A stretch of 55,570 nt of DNA from Motilimonas sp. E26. Lineage in GTDB: Bacteria; Pseudomonadota; Gammaproteobacteria; Enterobacterales; CBDFNC01. The translations under genes and the position numbers were made by a program. Shown one piece after another: positions 36,101-47,940 of this stretch (its first letter is position 1; the number at the start of each line of letters is the position of its first letter). The stretch lies in assembly GCF_021278025.1 (NCBI RefSeq), contig NZ_JAIBHJ010000026.1, positions 1-55,570 of the forward strand, written 5' to 3'. Below the pieces are notes generated by a model, which saw nothing but the letters and a program-made list of their open reading frames with translations, was not told the origin of the DNA and did no database searches.

Positions 36101-36559
36101 TTGGCTGGTCTTGAACAAAAATTGACTGAAATGTTAGAGCCAAGCGTGACTGACCTAGGTTTCGAGTTGCTCGGCATTGAGTTCCACAATGCAGGTAAAA
36201 ACTCGGTATTACGAGTTTATATTGACCATGAAGATGGCATTTACGTGGAAAACTGCGCACAAGTTAGTCACCAAGTAAGTGCGATTTTAGATGTGGAAGA
36301 TCCTATCTCATCTGAATATACCTTAGAGGTTTCCTCTGCTGGTATGGAAAGGCCACTATTTAAAGTGGAACACTATCAGCAATTTATTGGTGAAGAAGTA
36401 AAACTGCAACTGCGCATGCCGATTACGAATCGTAGAAAATGGAAAGGTGTTATCAAAGCAGCTGAAAACGACCTCATTACTCTTGAAGTAGAAGGGCGTG
36501 AAGAGAGCTTTGCGATAAGTAACATTCAAAAAGCTAATATAGTTCCTAAATTTGACTAA
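36101..36559 (+). CDS. rimP: Ribosome maturation factor RimP
   Basis: 152 aa from TTG 36101, supported by a perfect AAGGAGG 6 nt upstream and by the family start ([20 protein letters not shown]). N-terminal domain with [40 protein letters not shown]-like block ([20 protein letters not shown]) and a C-terminal SH3-like barrel. It assists 30S assembly. nusA follows after 14 nt. Confidence 0.95.
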   Translation: MAGLEQKLTEMLEPSVTDLGFELLGIEFHNAGKNSVLRVYIDHEDGIYVENCAQVSHQVSAILDVEDPISSEYTLEVSSAGMERPLFKVEHYQQFIGEEVKLQLRMPITNRRKWKGVIKAAENDLITLEVEGREESFAISNIQKANIVPKFD

Positions 36560-36573
36560 CGGGGCGATCAGGA

Positions 36574-38070
36574 ATGAATAAAGAAATCTTACTAGTCGTA
36601 GATGCCGTATCCAATGAAAAAGCTGTTCCTCGTGAGAAGATTTTTCAGGCGTTAGAAAGTGCGCTGGCAACTGCAACCAAGAAGAAGTACGAAGGCGAAA
36701 TTGAAGTTCGTGTAGAAATTGACCGTAAAACGGGTGAGTTTGAAACTTTCCGTCGTTGGTTAGTGGTTGCGCCTGACGTAGGTGTTGAGCATCCATATAG
36801 CGAAATAACCTTTGAAGCGGCAGAATATGAAAACCCAGACATACAAGTGGGTGATTATGTTGAAGACCAAATTGAATCGGTAAAATTTGACCGTATTACC
36901 ACTCAAACTGCGAAACAAGTGATCGTACAAAAAGTACGTGAAGCTGAGCGTTCGATGGTAGTGGAGCAGTATCAAGAGCAAGAAGGTGAGTTAATCACAG
37001 GTGTGGTGAAGAAAATCAGCCGCGAAACCTTAGTGATGGACTTAGGTAACAATGCCGAAGCGGTTATTTTACGTGACGAAATGTTACCGCGTGAAAACTT
37101 CCGCCCTGGCGATCGTGTGCGTGGTTTATTGTTCTCAGTTCGCCCTGAAGCGCGCGGAGCACAATTATTTGTCAGCCGTAGTCGTCCTGAAATGTTGATC
37201 GAACTTTTCCGTTTGGAAGTGCCAGAAATTGGCGAAGAGATGATCGAAATTAAAGGTGCTGCTCGTGATCCTGGTTCACGCGCTAAAATTGCCGTGAAAA
37301 CCAATGACAAACGTATCGACCCTATCGGTGCTTGTGTTGGTATGCGTGGCGCACGCGTGCAAGCTGTTACAAGTGAGCTAGGCGGCGAGCGAATTGATAT
37401 CGTGCTTTGGGATGATAACCCTGCCCAGTTTGTGATTAACGCGATGGCGCCTGCTGAAGTCGCCTCTATCGTGGTTGATGAAGACTCTCACAGCATGGAT
37501 ATTGCTGTAGAAGCAGACAACTTAGCGCAAGCCATTGGCCGTAATGGTCAAAATGTACGATTAGCCTCACAACTTACTGGTTGGGAACTAAACGTAATGA
37601 CGGTAGCAGATTTGCAAGAGAAGCATCAGGCTGAAGCAGATAAAGTAATCACTTTATTTGTAAATAGCTTGGACATTGATGATGACTTTGCAACTTTACT
37701 TGCCGAAGAAGGCTTTAGTACGTTAGAAGAAATTGCTTACGTACCCGTTAATGAGCTGATGGAGATTGACGGTTTAACTGAAGAAATCGTGGAACAACTT
37801 CGTGAGCGCGCCAAAGGCGTATTAACGACCAAAGCACTTGCTGATGAAGAAAACCTAGAAGGTGCCGAGCCAGCAGCTGATCTGCTTGCCCTTGACGGTT
37901 TAGATGAACATTTAGCGTATGTATTAGCGAGTAAGGGTGTCGTGACACTTGAAGACTTAGCTGAACAAGGCGTTGATGATATCAGTGAAATAGATGGGTT
38001 AGATGAGCAAAAAGCAGGTGAGCTAATTATGGCAGCCCGCAATATTTGTTGGTTTAGCGATGAAGCATAA
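36574..38070 (+). CDS. nusA: Transcription termination/antitermination factor NusA
   Basis: 498 aa. An N-terminal RNA polymerase-binding domain (1-130), S1 domain (about 135-200), two KH domains ([40 protein letters not shown]), then two acidic repeats (about 365-420 and 440-498) as in enterobacterial NusA. It acts in pausing, termination and rrn antitermination. Second gene of the rimP-nusA-infB operon. Confidence 0.97.
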   Translation: MNKEILLVVDAVSNEKAVPREKIFQALESALATATKKKYEGEIEVRVEIDRKTGEFETFRRWLVVAPDVGVEHPYSEITFEAAEYENPDIQVGDYVEDQIESVKFDRITTQTAKQVIVQKVREAERSMVVEQYQEQEGELITGVVKKISRETLVMDLGNNAEAVILRDEMLPRENFRPGDRVRGLLFSVRPEARGAQLFVSRSRPEMLIELFRLEVPEIGEEMIEIKGAARDPGSRAKIAVKTNDKRIDPIGACVGMRGARVQAVTSELGGERIDIVLWDDNPAQFVINAMAPAEVASIVVDEDSHSMDIAVEADNLAQAIGRNGQNVRLASQLTGWELNVMTVADLQEKHQAEADKVITLFVNSLDIDDDFATLLAEEGFSTLEEIAYVPVNELMEIDGLTEEIVEQLRERAKGVLTTKALADEENLEGAEPAADLLALDGLDEHLAYVLASKGVVTLEDLAEQGVDDISEIDGLDEQKAGELIMAARNICWFSDEA

Positions 38071-38096
38071 TTAGGTCAGCGGAGGAAATAATACCA

Positions 38097-40766
38097 ATGG
38101 CAGAAGTAAGTATTGAAACCCTTGCCAAAGAAATTAGTACGCCGGTTGATCGTTTAGTTCAACAGTTTGCTGATGCGGGCATCAAAAAAACAACCAGTGA
38201 TAAAGTAACAGAAGATGAAAAACAAACGTTACTTAATCATTTATCAAAGCAGCATGGTGGCAAAGCTGAGCCAAGCCGCATGACGCTGCAACGTAAAACT
38301 AAAACGACTTTAAACGTGCCTAGCACGGGTGGTAAGCAAAAAGCGGTACAAGTAGAGGTACGTAAAAAACGTACCTACGTTAAGCGTAGTACTGCAGATG
38401 AAGAGGCGCGTTTAGCTGAAGAAGCTCGCTTAGCCGAAGAAGCTAAAGCACAAGCGGAAGCTGCGGCTAAAGCCGAAGCAGAGGCTAAAGCCAAGGCAGA
38501 AGCTGAAGCAAAAGCCAAGGCAAAAGCGAAAGCAGAGGCTGAAGCAAAAGCTAAACCGGCAGAAAAAGCACCGGTGAAGAAAGCCGAAGCGCCAAAAGTA
38601 AAATCAAAAGCGGAATCTATGACCCCAGAGCAACAAGCAAAAGCGAAAGAAGAAGCGGAGCTGTTGAAAAAAGCAGAACAAGCGGCTTTATTGAAAGCAG
38701 AAAAAGAAGCTGAAGCGTTAGCCCAAGAAGCGAAGAAACTCGCTGAAGAAAATGCGAAGCGTTGGGAAGAAGAAGAAGCAAAACGCAAACGTGATGAAGA
38801 GCAAGCGGATCACCATGTGACGACCTCTCTAGCAGCACGAGCAGCAGAAGATAAAGTGGATTCTCAAGCCGAAGGCCAAGGCCGTCGTCGTAAGAAGAAA
38901 CCACGTAAAGATGAGCCAGTACCTCATCGTAATGCTAAAGGTAAGCGTGGTAAACGCCAACCGCAAGCACCATCATCAATGCAACATGGTTTCCAAAAAC
39001 CAGCCGCGCCAGTTGAGCGCGATGTAAAAATTGGTGAAACCATTAGCGTGGCAGAGCTTGCTAACAAAATGGCCGTAAAAGGCGTGGAAGTTATCAAAGC
39101 GATGATGAAGATGGGCGCCATGGCGACTATCAACCAAGTGATTGACCAAGAAACAGCGGCACTAGTGGCTGAAGAAATGGGTCATAAAGTTATTCTGACT
39201 AAAGAAAACGAGCTTGAAGAACAAGTAATGGCAGAAGCACAAGGCAACCTTGAGTTAGCTCCTCGTGCGCCGGTTGTCACTATCATGGGTCACGTTGACC
39301 ACGGTAAAACATCGCTACTTGATTACATTCGTCGTGCCACAGTTGCCGAAGGCGAGGCGGGCGGTATTACTCAGCATATTGGTGCATACCATGTGGATAC
39401 CGAAGGTGGCATGATCACTTTCTTAGACACACCTGGTCACGCCGCGTTTACTGCGATGCGTTCTCGTGGTGCGAAAGCAACGGATATTGTTATCTTGGTT
39501 GTTGCAGCAGACGATGGCGTAATGCCACAAACGATTGAAGCTATTCAGCATGCTAAAGCAGCTGGCGTACCTTTAATTGTTGCTGTGAACAAAATGGATA
39601 AAGAAGCGGCAGACCCAGATCGCGTTAAAACTGAACTTTCACAACATGAAGTTATCTCAGAAGAATGGGGTGGCGAAAACATGTTTGTACACGTATCAGC
39701 GAAAGCCGGTACTGGTATCGATCAGTTACTAGAAACTATTTTGCTACAAGCTGAAGTACTTGACTTACAAGCTTCTCCAGTTGGTCCTGCGTCAGGTGTG
39801 GTTATTGAATCACGTCTAGATAAAGGTCGTGGTCCAGTGGCTTCTGTACTGGTACAGCAAGGCGAACTAAAACGCGGTGATATCGTACTTTGTGGTCTAG
39901 AATACGGCCGTGTTCGTGCAATGCGTGATGAAAACGGTGTTGAAATTGAAGTTGCAGGCCCTTCTATTCCAGTGGAAATTTTAGGTCTTTCTGGTGTACC
40001 AAGTGCCGGCGACGAAGCGACTGTAGTTAAAGATGAGAAGAAAGCACGTGAAGTAGCGCTTTACCGTCAAGGTAAATTCCGTGACGTGAAATTGGCTCGT
40101 CAACAGAAAGCGAAACTTGAAAACATGTTTACGAACATGGAAGCAGGTGAGATTTCTGAGCTTAACGTAGTATTGAAAGCGGACGTACAAGGCTCTTTGG
40201 AAGCTATTTCAGATTCATTGAGTAAACTTTCAACTGAAGAAGTTAAAGTGAATATTATCGGCCGTGGTGTGGGTGGTATTACTGAGACTGATGCATCACT
40301 TGCTGCGGCATCAAACGGTATCATTCTTGGCTTTAACGTACGTGCGGATGCAACAGCGCGTCGCTTAATCCAGGCTGAAAGTGTTGACTTGCATTACTAC
40401 AGCGTTATCTATGACTTGATCGATGAAGTAAAAGCTGCGATGTCTGGCTTACTATCGCCAGAATTCAAGCAAGAGATTATTGGTCTTGCTCAGGTACGTG
40501 ATGTATTTAAATCACCTAAGATTGGCGCAATTGCTGGTTGTATGGTGACTGAAGGTATCGTGAAACGCAGCGCGCCAATTCGTGTTCTACGTGAAAACGT
40601 GGTTATCTACGAAGGTGAGCTAGAATCACTACGTCGCTTTAAAGATGACGTACAAGAAGTACGTAACGGCATGGAATGTGGTATCGGCGTTAAGAACTAC
40701 AACGATGTTCGCGTAGGCGACCAAATCGAAGTATTTGAAACTGTTGAAGTTAAACGTAGCCTATAA
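38097..40766 (+). CDS. infB: Translation initiation factor IF-2
   Basis: 889 aa. An N-terminal IF2N subdomain precedes a long, charged Ala/Lys/Glu helix (about 100-240; many [10 protein letters not shown] repeats) and an RRKKKPRK basic patch. The second IF2N subdomain is near 310. The GTPase domain has G1 [17 protein letters not shown]3 [15 protein letters not shown]4 VAVNKMDK. C-terminal domains bind fMet-tRNA. It recruits initiator tRNA to the 30S. Ends in a terminator; internal translation starts are possible, as in E. coli, but not demonstrated here. Confidence 0.97.
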   Translation: MAEVSIETLAKEISTPVDRLVQQFADAGIKKTTSDKVTEDEKQTLLNHLSKQHGGKAEPSRMTLQRKTKTTLNVPSTGGKQKAVQVEVRKKRTYVKRSTADEEARLAEEARLAEEAKAQAEAAAKAEAEAKAKAEAEAKAKAKAKAEAEAKAKPAEKAPVKKAEAPKVKSKAESMTPEQQAKAKEEAELLKKAEQAALLKAEKEAEALAQEAKKLAEENAKRWEEEEAKRKRDEEQADHHVTTSLAARAAEDKVDSQAEGQGRRRKKKPRKDEPVPHRNAKGKRGKRQPQAPSSMQHGFQKPAAPVERDVKIGETISVAELANKMAVKGVEVIKAMMKMGAMATINQVIDQETAALVAEEMGHKVILTKENELEEQVMAEAQGNLELAPRAPVVTIMGHVDHGKTSLLDYIRRATVAEGEAGGITQHIGAYHVDTEGGMITFLDTPGHAAFTAMRSRGAKATDIVILVVAADDGVMPQTIEAIQHAKAAGVPLIVAVNKMDKEAADPDRVKTELSQHEVISEEWGGENMFVHVSAKAGTGIDQLLETILLQAEVLDLQASPVGPASGVVIESRLDKGRGPVASVLVQQGELKRGDIVLCGLEYGRVRAMRDENGVEIEVAGPSIPVEILGLSGVPSAGDEATVVKDEKKAREVALYRQGKFRDVKLARQQKAKLENMFTNMEAGEISELNVVLKADVQGSLEAISDSLSKLSTEEVKVNIIGRGVGGITETDASLAAASNGIILGFNVRADATARRLIQAESVDLHYYSVIYDLIDEVKAAMSGLLSPEFKQEIIGLAQVRDVFKSPKIGAIAGCMVTEGIVKRSAPIRVLRENVVIYEGELESLRRFKDDVQEVRNGMECGIGVKNYNDVRVGDQIEVFETVEVKRSL

Positions 40767-40792
40767 CATAGCCTGAATTGACAGGTAACACT

Positions 40793-40817
40793 AAGGGGGC
40801 TATAAGCCCCCTTCTTA
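40793..40817 (+). terminator. Hairpin after infB
   Basis: AAGGGGGCTATAAGCCCCCTTCTTA: strong stem, weak T tract; probably partial termination before rbfA. Confidence 0.6.
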
Positions 40818-40859
40818 TCATAGGGCGTTTAGTTTTATCGGCCTAGAGAGAGAAATATA

Positions 40860-41255
40860 ATGGCAAAAGAATTCAGTCGCTCACAGCGAGTGGCGCAGCA
40901 AATTCAAAAAGAAATTGCAGGTATTTTACAACGCGATGTAAAAGATCCGCGTATCGGTATGGTAACCGTATCCAGTGTTGAAGTGAGTCGAGATCTTGCT
41001 TACGCCTCTGTGTACGTTACTCTTTTCAATCTAGAAAATGACAGTATTGAAGAGTCGATGAAAGGTTTGAGCGAGGCCTCTGGCTACGTTCGAATGCTGC
41101 TTGGCAAAGCACTACGTTTACGTATTGTGCCTGAAATTAAGTTTGTTTATGACAACTCACTGGTAGAAGGTCTGCGCTTATCAGGTTTAGTGAGTGAAGC
41201 GGTTAATAAAGATAAACAAAAACAGAAAGATTCAGGTCGCGACGAGGAAGAGTAA
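40860..41255 (+). CDS. rbfA: Ribosome-binding factor A
   Basis: 131 aa KH-type protein: [60 protein letters not shown]. It binds 30S precursors and is needed for 16S 5' processing and cold adaptation. Its stop overlaps the truB start by 1 nt, so translation is coupled. Confidence 0.96.
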   Translation: MAKEFSRSQRVAQQIQKEIAGILQRDVKDPRIGMVTVSSVEVSRDLAYASVYVTLFNLENDSIEESMKGLSEASGYVRMLLGKALRLRIVPEIKFVYDNSLVEGLRLSGLVSEAVNKDKQKQKDSGRDEEE

Positions 41256-42193
41256 TGGGCAGACGAGGCAAGGCAAAGGGCCGCAATGTAAATGGCGTTT
41301 TATTACTAGATAAGCCTACCGGTATTTCATCTAATGATGCGCTGCAAAAAGTAAAACGTATTTATTATGCAGCGAAAGCAGGGCACACCGGTGCTTTGGA
41401 TCCCCTTGCAACGGGCATGCTGCCTATTTGTTTAGGTGAAGCAACCAAGTTTTCACAATACCTACTTGATTCCGATAAGCGTTATGTTGTTACGGCTAAA
41501 TTAGGTGTACGTACCACCACCAGCGATTCAGATGGTGAAGTGGTCAGTGAAAAACCGATTACGTTTACCCATGCACAATTGATTGATGCCCTTGATACCT
41601 TCCGGGGCGACATTATGCAAATTCCTTCCATGTACTCTGCGTTGAAGTACCAAGGTCAGCCTTTGTATAAGTATGCCCGTGAAGGCATTGAAGTACCTCG
41701 CGAAGCACGTCCTATCACTGTTTATGATCTTAAGTTATTACGTTTTGAAGGTGATGAGCTAGAGCTGGAAGTGCATAGTAGTAAAGGTACTTACATCCGT
41801 ACTATTGTTGATGACCTAGGTGAGCTACTGGGTTGTGGAGCGCACGTGATCCAGTTACGCCGTACCCAAGTGAGTAAGTACCCTTACGAGCGTATGCTTA
41901 CTCTAGAGCAATTGGAATGTATTTTGGAACAAGCTCGTGACAGCGACACGTTGCCAAGTGATGTACTTGATCCATTATTATTGCCATTAGATACCGCGGT
42001 TGAAGATTTACCAGAAGTGAACATGCCGGAAGTGGTTGCTGAATACGTCAAACATGGCCAGCCAGTGCAGGTGTCAGGCGCTCCCACGTCTGGGTTAGTG
42101 CGCATGACTGTTGGCTCTGAGCGTTTGTTTATCGGCGTAGGTGAAATTAACGATGATGGTCTCGTTGGGCCGAAACGTATGGTTAATTATTAA
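41255..42193 (+). CDS. truB: tRNA pseudouridine-55 synthase
   Basis: 312 aa. It makes psi55 in the T loop of tRNAs. The catalytic Asp lies in [20 protein letters not shown]. Other blocks: [34 protein letters not shown]-like [38 protein letters not shown]. The C-terminal PUA-like domain ends [18 protein letters not shown]. Overlaps rbfA. Confidence 0.97.
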   Translation: MGRRGKAKGRNVNGVLLLDKPTGISSNDALQKVKRIYYAAKAGHTGALDPLATGMLPICLGEATKFSQYLLDSDKRYVVTAKLGVRTTTSDSDGEVVSEKPITFTHAQLIDALDTFRGDIMQIPSMYSALKYQGQPLYKYAREGIEVPREARPITVYDLKLLRFEGDELELEVHSSKGTYIRTIVDDLGELLGCGAHVIQLRRTQVSKYPYERMLTLEQLECILEQARDSDTLPSDVLDPLLLPLDTAVEDLPEVNMPEVVAEYVKHGQPVQVSGAPTSGLVRMTVGSERLFIGVGEINDDGLVGPKRMVNY

Positions 42194-42329
42194 GGGTTAA
42201 TCATCGGGGATTTATTTTATCTTTATCCTTGTTTTTACTTAGGGTGGCAGGTAAAATCCGCGACTCATTTTGCAGCTGAATTAGTGATTGGCTGCAATTA
42301 ACTTAAATCTCAATATTATTGGAGTAGTT

Positions 42330-42599
42330 ATGTCACTAAGTGCAGAAGCTAAAGCAGCAATCGTTGCAGAATACGCGACTAAAGAAGGCGACACTGGTTC
42401 ACCAGAAGTACAAGTTGCACTGTTAACCACACAGATCAACCACTTACAAGGTCACTTCAAGACGCATATCCACGATCACCACAGCCGTCGTGGTCTACTA
42501 CGTATGGTTAGCCAACGTCGTAAGCTTCTAGATTACCTAAAGCGTAAAAATGCAGAGCGTTACACTGCACTTATCGCTAAATTAGGTCTGCGTCGTTAA
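42330..42599 (+). CDS. rpsO: 30S ribosomal protein S15
   Basis: 89 aa from ATG 42330 ([15 protein letters not shown]), supported by TTGGAG 7-10 nt upstream; the frame extends to 42288, but the extra residues are not family-like. Conserved: [61 protein letters not shown] primary 16S rRNA-binding protein of the platform. Followed by a terminator and pnp. Confidence 0.97.
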   Translation: MSLSAEAKAAIVAEYATKEGDTGSPEVQVALLTTQINHLQGHFKTHIHDHHSRRGLLRMVSQRRKLLDYLKRKNAERYTALIAKLGLRR

Positions 42600-42616
42600 T
42601 TTCGACTCATATCTGG

Positions 42617-42644
42617 AAAAAGGAGCCATATGGCTCCTTTTTTT
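42617..42644 (+). terminator. rpsO terminator
   Basis: AAAAAGGAGCCATATGGCTCCTTTTTTT. Read-through probably contributes to pnp expression, as in E. coli. Confidence 0.85.
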
Positions 42645-42805
42645 GATCTTATTTTTGTTATCTCTTCCCCGAATTTCGCGTTTTTTGCTCTGCAACAAAA
42701 AAAAGCGTTGCAATTGTCGTAAGCCTACTTTGAATAATATGATTTCAAAAACTTATACAGTATACTTAGTCGCGAAATTAACGACCCAAAATTAAAGGAT
42801 GATTC

Positions 42806-44926
42806 ATGCTGAATCCGATTGTTAAAACCTTCCAGTATGGCGAACATACTGTCACTCTTGAAACGGGCGCTATCGCTCGTCAGGCTACTGCTGCTGTAAT
42901 GGTTAGCATGGACGATACTGCTGTTTTTGTATCTGTTGTTGGCAAAAAAGCGGCCGATCCAAGCCGTGACTTCTTCCCTCTAACAGTAAACTACCAAGAA
43001 AAAACGTACGCAGCGGGTAAAATCCCTGGTGGTTTCTTCAAACGTGAAGGCCGTCCAAGTGAAGGCGAAACTCTAACGGCACGTTTAATTGATCGTCCAA
43101 TCCGTCCATTGTTCCCTGAAGGGTTTAAAAACGAAGTACAAATTGTATGTACTGTTGTTTCAGTTAACCCTGAAGTTCACCCTGATCTTGTTGCTATGAT
43201 CGGTGCATCCGCTGCACTTGCTATTTCTGGTATGCCTTTCGGTGGCCCGATTGGTGTTGCACGCGTGGGTTACAAAGACGGTGAATACCTATTAAACCCA
43301 ACTAAAACTGAGCTTGAAACAAGTCAACTAGACCTAGTTGTTGCGGGTACTAAAGACGCAGTATTAATGGTTGAATCTGAAGCTGAGCTACTACCTGAAG
43401 ATGTAATGTTAGGCGCGGTTGTATATGGCCACGACGAGCAACAAAAAGTAATCTCTGCCATCAATGAGTTTGCCGCAGAAGTTGCGACTCCTGCTTGGGA
43501 ATGGGTTGCGCCTGTTGAAAACACAGCATTAAAAGACAAAGTTAAAGCATTAGCTGAAGCTAAGTTGATCGAAGCTTACCAAATCAGTGAGAAAGCCAAG
43601 CGCTATGATGTTATTTCTGACATCACTGCTGATACTGTGGCCCAGCTAGTGGCTGAAGACGAAACAGTGGATGCGAAAGAAGCCGCTGAAATTGTACATG
43701 AAGTTGAAAAGACTGTTGTGCGTACGCGCATCATCGAAGGCGCGCCACGTATTGATGGCCGCGAACCAGATACCGTTCGTGCATTAGATGTGAAAACAGG
43801 CGTATTGCCACGTACTCACGGTAGCTCGCTATTCACTCGTGGTGAAACCCAAGCGTTAGTTGTTTGTACACTTGGTACAGAGCGTGATGCGCAAAACATC
43901 GACTCACTAATGGGTGAGAAGAAAGATTACTTCATGCTGCACTACAACTTCCCTCCATACTGTGTAGGTGAAACAGGCATGATCGGCTCACCTAAGCGTC
44001 GTGAAATTGGTCACGGTCGTTTAGCTAAGCGTGGCGTACAAGCGGTAATGCCAACACTGGCTGAATTCCCATACACAGTACGTATCGTATCTGAAATTAC
44101 TGAATCAAATGGTTCGTCTTCAATGGCGTCTGTTTGTGGTAGTTCACTTGCGCTAATGGATGCGGGTGTACCACTTAAAGCATCTGTTGCGGGTATCGCG
44201 ATGGGTCTAGTGAAAGAAGGCGATAAATTCGTGGTTCTTTCTGACATTCTAGGTGATGAAGATCACTTAGGTGACATGGACTTTAAAGTAGCGGGTAGTA
44301 GTGAAGGTATTACTGCACTGCAAATGGATATCAAGATCGAAGGTATCACTCGCGAAATTATGGAAGTGGCACTAACGCAAGCGCGCGGTGCACGTCTACA
44401 CATCTTGCAAGTGATGGACCAAGCTATTTCCGGTGCGCGCACTGAAATTTCTGAATTCGCGCCGCGTATCCACACTATCAAGATCAATCCAGAGAAAATC
44501 CGTGACGTTATCGGTAAAGGTGGCGCAACAATCCGTCAGCTTACTGAAGAAACGGGCACAACTATCGAGATTGATGATAACGGTACCGTTAAAATTGCTG
44601 CGACTGATGGTGAGCAAGCAAAAGACGCGATTCGTCGTATTGAAGCTCTAACAGCTGAAATCGAAGTGGGTCGTATCTACGAAGGTAAAGTAGTGCGTCT
44701 AGCTGACTTCGGTGCATTCGTAAACATCCTTCCAGGTAAAGATGGCTTAGTGCACATTTCACAAATCTGCCAAGAGCGTGTTCAGAACGTATCTGACCAC
44801 CTTAAAGAAGGCGATGAAGTGAAAGTTAAAGTACTAGAAGTAGACCGCCAAGGCCGTGTACGTCTAAGTATTAAAGAAGCGCAAGCAGATGCTGCGCCGG
44901 CTGCAGAAGCACCTGCTGCTGAGTAG
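42806..44926 (+). CDS. pnp: Polyribonucleotide nucleotidyltransferase (PNPase)
   Basis: 706 aa. Two RNase PH domains (1-210 and 310-550) are separated by an all-helical domain. The C-terminal KH domain has [20 protein letters not shown], and the S1 domain begins [20 protein letters not shown]. It degrades RNA 3'-5' phosphorolytically and is a degradosome component. A leader dyad TGCAAC/GTTGCA near 42690-42713 could be part of an autoregulatory structure. The tail is Ala/Glu-rich. Confidence 0.97.
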   Translation: MLNPIVKTFQYGEHTVTLETGAIARQATAAVMVSMDDTAVFVSVVGKKAADPSRDFFPLTVNYQEKTYAAGKIPGGFFKREGRPSEGETLTARLIDRPIRPLFPEGFKNEVQIVCTVVSVNPEVHPDLVAMIGASAALAISGMPFGGPIGVARVGYKDGEYLLNPTKTELETSQLDLVVAGTKDAVLMVESEAELLPEDVMLGAVVYGHDEQQKVISAINEFAAEVATPAWEWVAPVENTALKDKVKALAEAKLIEAYQISEKAKRYDVISDITADTVAQLVAEDETVDAKEAAEIVHEVEKTVVRTRIIEGAPRIDGREPDTVRALDVKTGVLPRTHGSSLFTRGETQALVVCTLGTERDAQNIDSLMGEKKDYFMLHYNFPPYCVGETGMIGSPKRREIGHGRLAKRGVQAVMPTLAEFPYTVRIVSEITESNGSSSMASVCGSSLALMDAGVPLKASVAGIAMGLVKEGDKFVVLSDILGDEDHLGDMDFKVAGSSEGITALQMDIKIEGITREIMEVALTQARGARLHILQVMDQAISGARTEISEFAPRIHTIKINPEKIRDVIGKGGATIRQLTEETGTTIEIDDNGTVKIAATDGEQAKDAIRRIEALTAEIEVGRIYEGKVVRLADFGAFVNILPGKDGLVHISQICQERVQNVSDHLKEGDEVKVKVLEVDRQGRVRLSIKEAQADAAPAAEAPAAE

Positions 44927-44950
44927 TTAGCACTCGCTATATGAGATACG

Positions 44951-44978
44951 AAGGGAGTCTGTTGACTCCCTTTTTTTT
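44951..44978 (+). terminator. pnp terminator
   Basis: AAGGGAGTC-TGTT-GACTCCCTTTTTTTT. Confidence 0.85.
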
Positions 44979-45097
44979 ACTTTAATTTCTTTACTTTACC
45001 CCGCGGATAAGCCAGTCTCTGCATACGTAAATGCTTGTATCATTCATTTAACTCGCAGCGATACTTATTGAGATACAAGTGCGATTGGAGGAAATTC

Positions 45098-45976
45098 ATG
45101 AAGAAAGTTTTACTGGCTCTATTAGCAGCTAGCGCGATGTTAACCGGTTGTGTTAGTAACAATGCGTCTGAGCGAGGCTCCCAGTCACTGGTTTTAGCCA
45201 TTCCCCTACAAGTGACTTATCAAAGCGAATTAAAATTGATCCGTCTTGGTCAAATGATCAACTCGCCTGATGTTGATTCAGAAAAGTTAGCAGTGCTGTT
45301 TTATGAACGCGGCGCAACTTATGATCAGTTGGGCATGACTTCATTGGCGCGTTTCGATTTTAACCAAGCGATAAAAGTGAAGCCAGACTTTGCTGAAGCT
45401 TATAATTATCTCGGCGTGTATTTAACGCAAATGCAAGAGTTCGATGAGTCGTTTGAAGCTTTTGACTCTGTGCTTGAGTTGCAACCCGATCATCAGTATG
45501 CCTATATGAACCGAGGTATTGCGCTTTCTTATGCTGGTGCGCACGAACTGGCCGTTGATGATTTAACAACTTTTGTTTCGTTTGATCCAGCAGAGCCCTA
45601 TCGTAATATTTGGCTATATTTGGCAGAGCAACATGTTTCACCCGAAGCCGCAATGGCACGGTTAAAGGCGAATCAAGCTAAATACCAAACGGCAGACTGG
45701 GGTTGGCGTATTGCTGATTTTTATACCGGAAAAATAGACGAGGCTACTTATATCGGCTCCCTATCCCAAGGCATTGAAAATAATCAGGCATTGGCAGAGC
45801 GTTTATGTGAAGCGTATTTTTACTTAGGTAAATGGTATCAGGCGCAAGGAAATGACGTGCTAGCGGCGAGCTTTTACAAGTTGTCGTTGTCTAACAATGT
45901 GTATGAATTTATCGAGCATAAATATGCGTTATTAGAGCTGGATTTATTAGCCCTAAAACATAATCCGAATCGTTAA
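45098..45976 (+). CDS. nlpI: Lipoprotein NlpI
   Basis: 292 aa from ATG 45098, chosen for TTGGAGGA upstream and the lipoprotein signal MKKVLLALLAASAMLTGC (acylated Cys18); the frame is open upstream to 45035. At least three TPR-like repeats follow (LAVLFYERGATYDQLGMTSL, FAEAYNYLGVYLTQMQEFDE, YAYMNRGIALSYAGAHELAV). In E. coli NlpI adapts peptidoglycan hydrolases and the Prc protease. Downstream of pnp, as usual. Confidence 0.95.
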   Translation: MKKVLLALLAASAMLTGCVSNNASERGSQSLVLAIPLQVTYQSELKLIRLGQMINSPDVDSEKLAVLFYERGATYDQLGMTSLARFDFNQAIKVKPDFAEAYNYLGVYLTQMQEFDESFEAFDSVLELQPDHQYAYMNRGIALSYAGAHELAVDDLTTFVSFDPAEPYRNIWLYLAEQHVSPEAAMARLKANQAKYQTADWGWRIADFYTGKIDEATYIGSLSQGIENNQALAERLCEAYFYLGKWYQAQGNDVLAASFYKLSLSNNVYEFIEHKYALLELDLLALKHNPNR

Positions 45977-46014
45977 TGGTGTGCAACTAAACGCGATTTA
46001 CAAAATCAATATCA

Positions 46015-46040
46015 GGGAGCGTTAACGCTCCCTTTTTTAT
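46015..46040. terminator. Terminator between nlpI and ubiV
   Basis: AGGGAGCG-TTAA-CGCTCCCTTTTTT; placed between convergent genes. Confidence 0.75.
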
Positions 46041-46048
46041 ATGCCTAC

Positions 46049-46933
46049 TTATGAGTAAGCGTGTTGTGCCAAGCCGGCAATTTGGTGCCAGTAGCCATTA
46101 CACTCTTTGTTGTCTAATACATAAGCTTGGTAATTGTTAAGCTGCTGCTTAAACTGAGTTGGGACCGATACGCTTGCCATATTTTCAGGGCTAACTCTGA
46201 CAATATCGGCCAAGGTGGCCAGTTGCGGCACTTCATTTAACAGGTTATATCTCAGCCCCGATTGGGTCTGAATACCATTGAGCACAAAGAGAGCTTGGTT
46301 TTCTTGGCTGCGCATTACGCGTCCTTGTGGGTAGTTAATACAGCATAGTTCACAATCATCTTTGGCTTTGTTTTCGCTACGGGCGGTAAAGCAGCGCGCT
46401 GAGTAAGCCAGTGGCATATGGCCCCAGGCAAACACTTCTACTTCAAACTGGTCGCGAATGCCTAACTGCTGGCAATCTTGTAATAAAGTGCGTAGCCAGT
46501 CACCTGAGAGCTCTACGGGCATTACCCAGCGCGTCATTCCTTTGCTAAGTAAAAATTGGATAACATTAGCGTTATAGCAATTAATTGCTGGCCCACAAAC
46601 AAAAGGCACACCGTGCTCAGCTAAAATTTGCACTGCGCCGAGGTCATTAGCTTCAACCATAAATTGGTCATTCTGACATAGATCTTTTAGCACTCTAACT
46701 TCTGATGGTGCTTCCAATAATGCCATGGTCGATAATATTATTTGTTTGTTACTGTTGTCTGCCAGTTGCTTGGCTAAGGTTAGCCAATCTTTGCTCTTTA
46801 ACTCGCGGCGTTTGCTGCATACGGTTTCGCCTAAATAAATAATATCGGCATCGCTACTTACAGCTTGTTGGTAAAAGTCAGTGAGCGTTTGTTTAGGCCA
46901 AAAATACAACACGGGACCGAGGGATACTTTCAT
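46049..46933 (-). CDS. ubiV: UbiV, U32-family Fe-S protein for O2-independent ubiquinone synthesis
   Basis: 294 aa from ATG 46933 (MKVSLGPVLYFWPKQTLTDF, the family start); the frame extends 7 codons further into ubiU. Fe-S ligand cysteines fit: ETVCSKRR, and RCFTARSENKAKDDCELCC. Other conserved parts: GPAINCYNAN, LAYSARCF, VLNGIQTQSG. With UbiU it hydroxylates the ubiquinone ring without oxygen, helped by UbiT. Downstream of ubiU with 11 nt between ubiU stop region and this start. Confidence 0.94.
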   Translation of the reverse strand: MKVSLGPVLYFWPKQTLTDFYQQAVSSDADIIYLGETVCSKRRELKSKDWLTLAKQLADNSNKQIILSTMALLEAPSEVRVLKDLCQNDQFMVEANDLGAVQILAEHGVPFVCGPAINCYNANVIQFLLSKGMTRWVMPVELSGDWLRTLLQDCQQLGIRDQFEVEVFAWGHMPLAYSARCFTARSENKAKDDCELCCINYPQGRVMRSQENQALFVLNGIQTQSGLRYNLLNEVPQLATLADIVRVSPENMASVSVPTQFKQQLNNYQAYVLDNKECNGYWHQIAGLAQHAYS

Positions 46934-46944
46934 GATGTTTGTCC

Positions 46945-47940
46945 TTATTGCCAAGCTTTGTGATAGGCACCGAGGGTGGTTGTGCTGCCTTCAGATACCT
47001 TGTCTAGAGCTTGACCCCAAGCCGGTTTAACTTGGTAGTGCTCAGGGCTTAACTGGTACTGGTCAATAGCTTGTCGCCATACTCGGGTGATTTGTTCTAC
47101 GTAGGCAGGGCTGCGCTGGCGCCCTTCAATCTTCACGGCGGCAATGTTGGCGTTAAATAGTTCGGGTAATAATGACAGTGTATTTAAGCTAGTGGGCTCC
47201 TCCAGGGCATGGTAAAGACTCTCCTCGACATGAAATCGGCCTTTGCATAAAGTGGGGTAGCCGGTTTTTTCATACTGTTGATATTTATCGATTAACACAT
47301 CACTTAAACGCGATTCGAGGCCAGAAGGCGTTTGCTGCCAGCGCACAAACTTAGCTGGCGAACAAGCGCCTACGGTATTGGGTGATTCACCGGTAACATA
47401 AGAGGACAGGTAGCAACGTCCTTCCGCCATGATACATAAGCTACCAAAAGCAAAAACCTCAAGCTCAATATCGGTTGCACGAGCAAGTTGTTTTACCTGA
47501 TGAATTGATAATACGCGCGGTAAAACCACGCGTGAGACATTAAAGTTTTCTTGATAAAAAGTAATCGCAGGGGCATTGGTTGCAGAGGCTTGAACGGAGA
47601 GGTGTAAGTCTAATTCTGGGTAGCGTTTACTGGCATAATCAAGGGCTGCAATGTCAGCGACGATCACCGCATCAGCGCCTATTTCAGCGCATTTATCTAT
47701 CGCTTTAAACCAGCGTTGCTGCTGGCCCGGGTGAGCAAAGGTATTAATCGCGACATGAAGGGACTTGTTATTTGCCTTGATATAGTCGACCCCTTGCTGC
47801 AGTTTCTTATCGGTAAAATTCAAACCAGCAAAATGCCGGGCATTAGTATCATCTTTAAAGCCGATGTAAACGGCGTCTGCACCGTTATCGACTGCCGTTT
47901 TCAGTGCGGGTAAGTTTCCCGCAGGGCAAAGCAGTTCCAT
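46945..47940 (-). CDS. ubiU: UbiU, U32-family Fe-S protein for O2-independent ubiquinone synthesis
   Basis: 331 aa, same as E. coli YhbU. U32 signature at the N-terminus (MELLCPAGNLPALKTAVDNG, ADAVYIGFKDDTNARHFAGL) and the cysteine-rich site GSLCIMAEGRCYLSSYVTGE with later CSPAKF and CKGRFHVEESLY. It forms a heterodimer with UbiV; prephenate is reported as the oxygen donor in E. coli. Divergent from ubiT. Confidence 0.95.
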   Translation of the reverse strand: MELLCPAGNLPALKTAVDNGADAVYIGFKDDTNARHFAGLNFTDKKLQQGVDYIKANNKSLHVAINTFAHPGQQQRWFKAIDKCAEIGADAVIVADIAALDYASKRYPELDLHLSVQASATNAPAITFYQENFNVSRVVLPRVLSIHQVKQLARATDIELEVFAFGSLCIMAEGRCYLSSYVTGESPNTVGACSPAKFVRWQQTPSGLESRLSDVLIDKYQQYEKTGYPTLCKGRFHVEESLYHALEEPTSLNTLSLLPELFNANIAAVKIEGRQRSPAYVEQITRVWRQAIDQYQLSPEHYQVKPAWGQALDKVSEGSTTTLGAYHKAWQ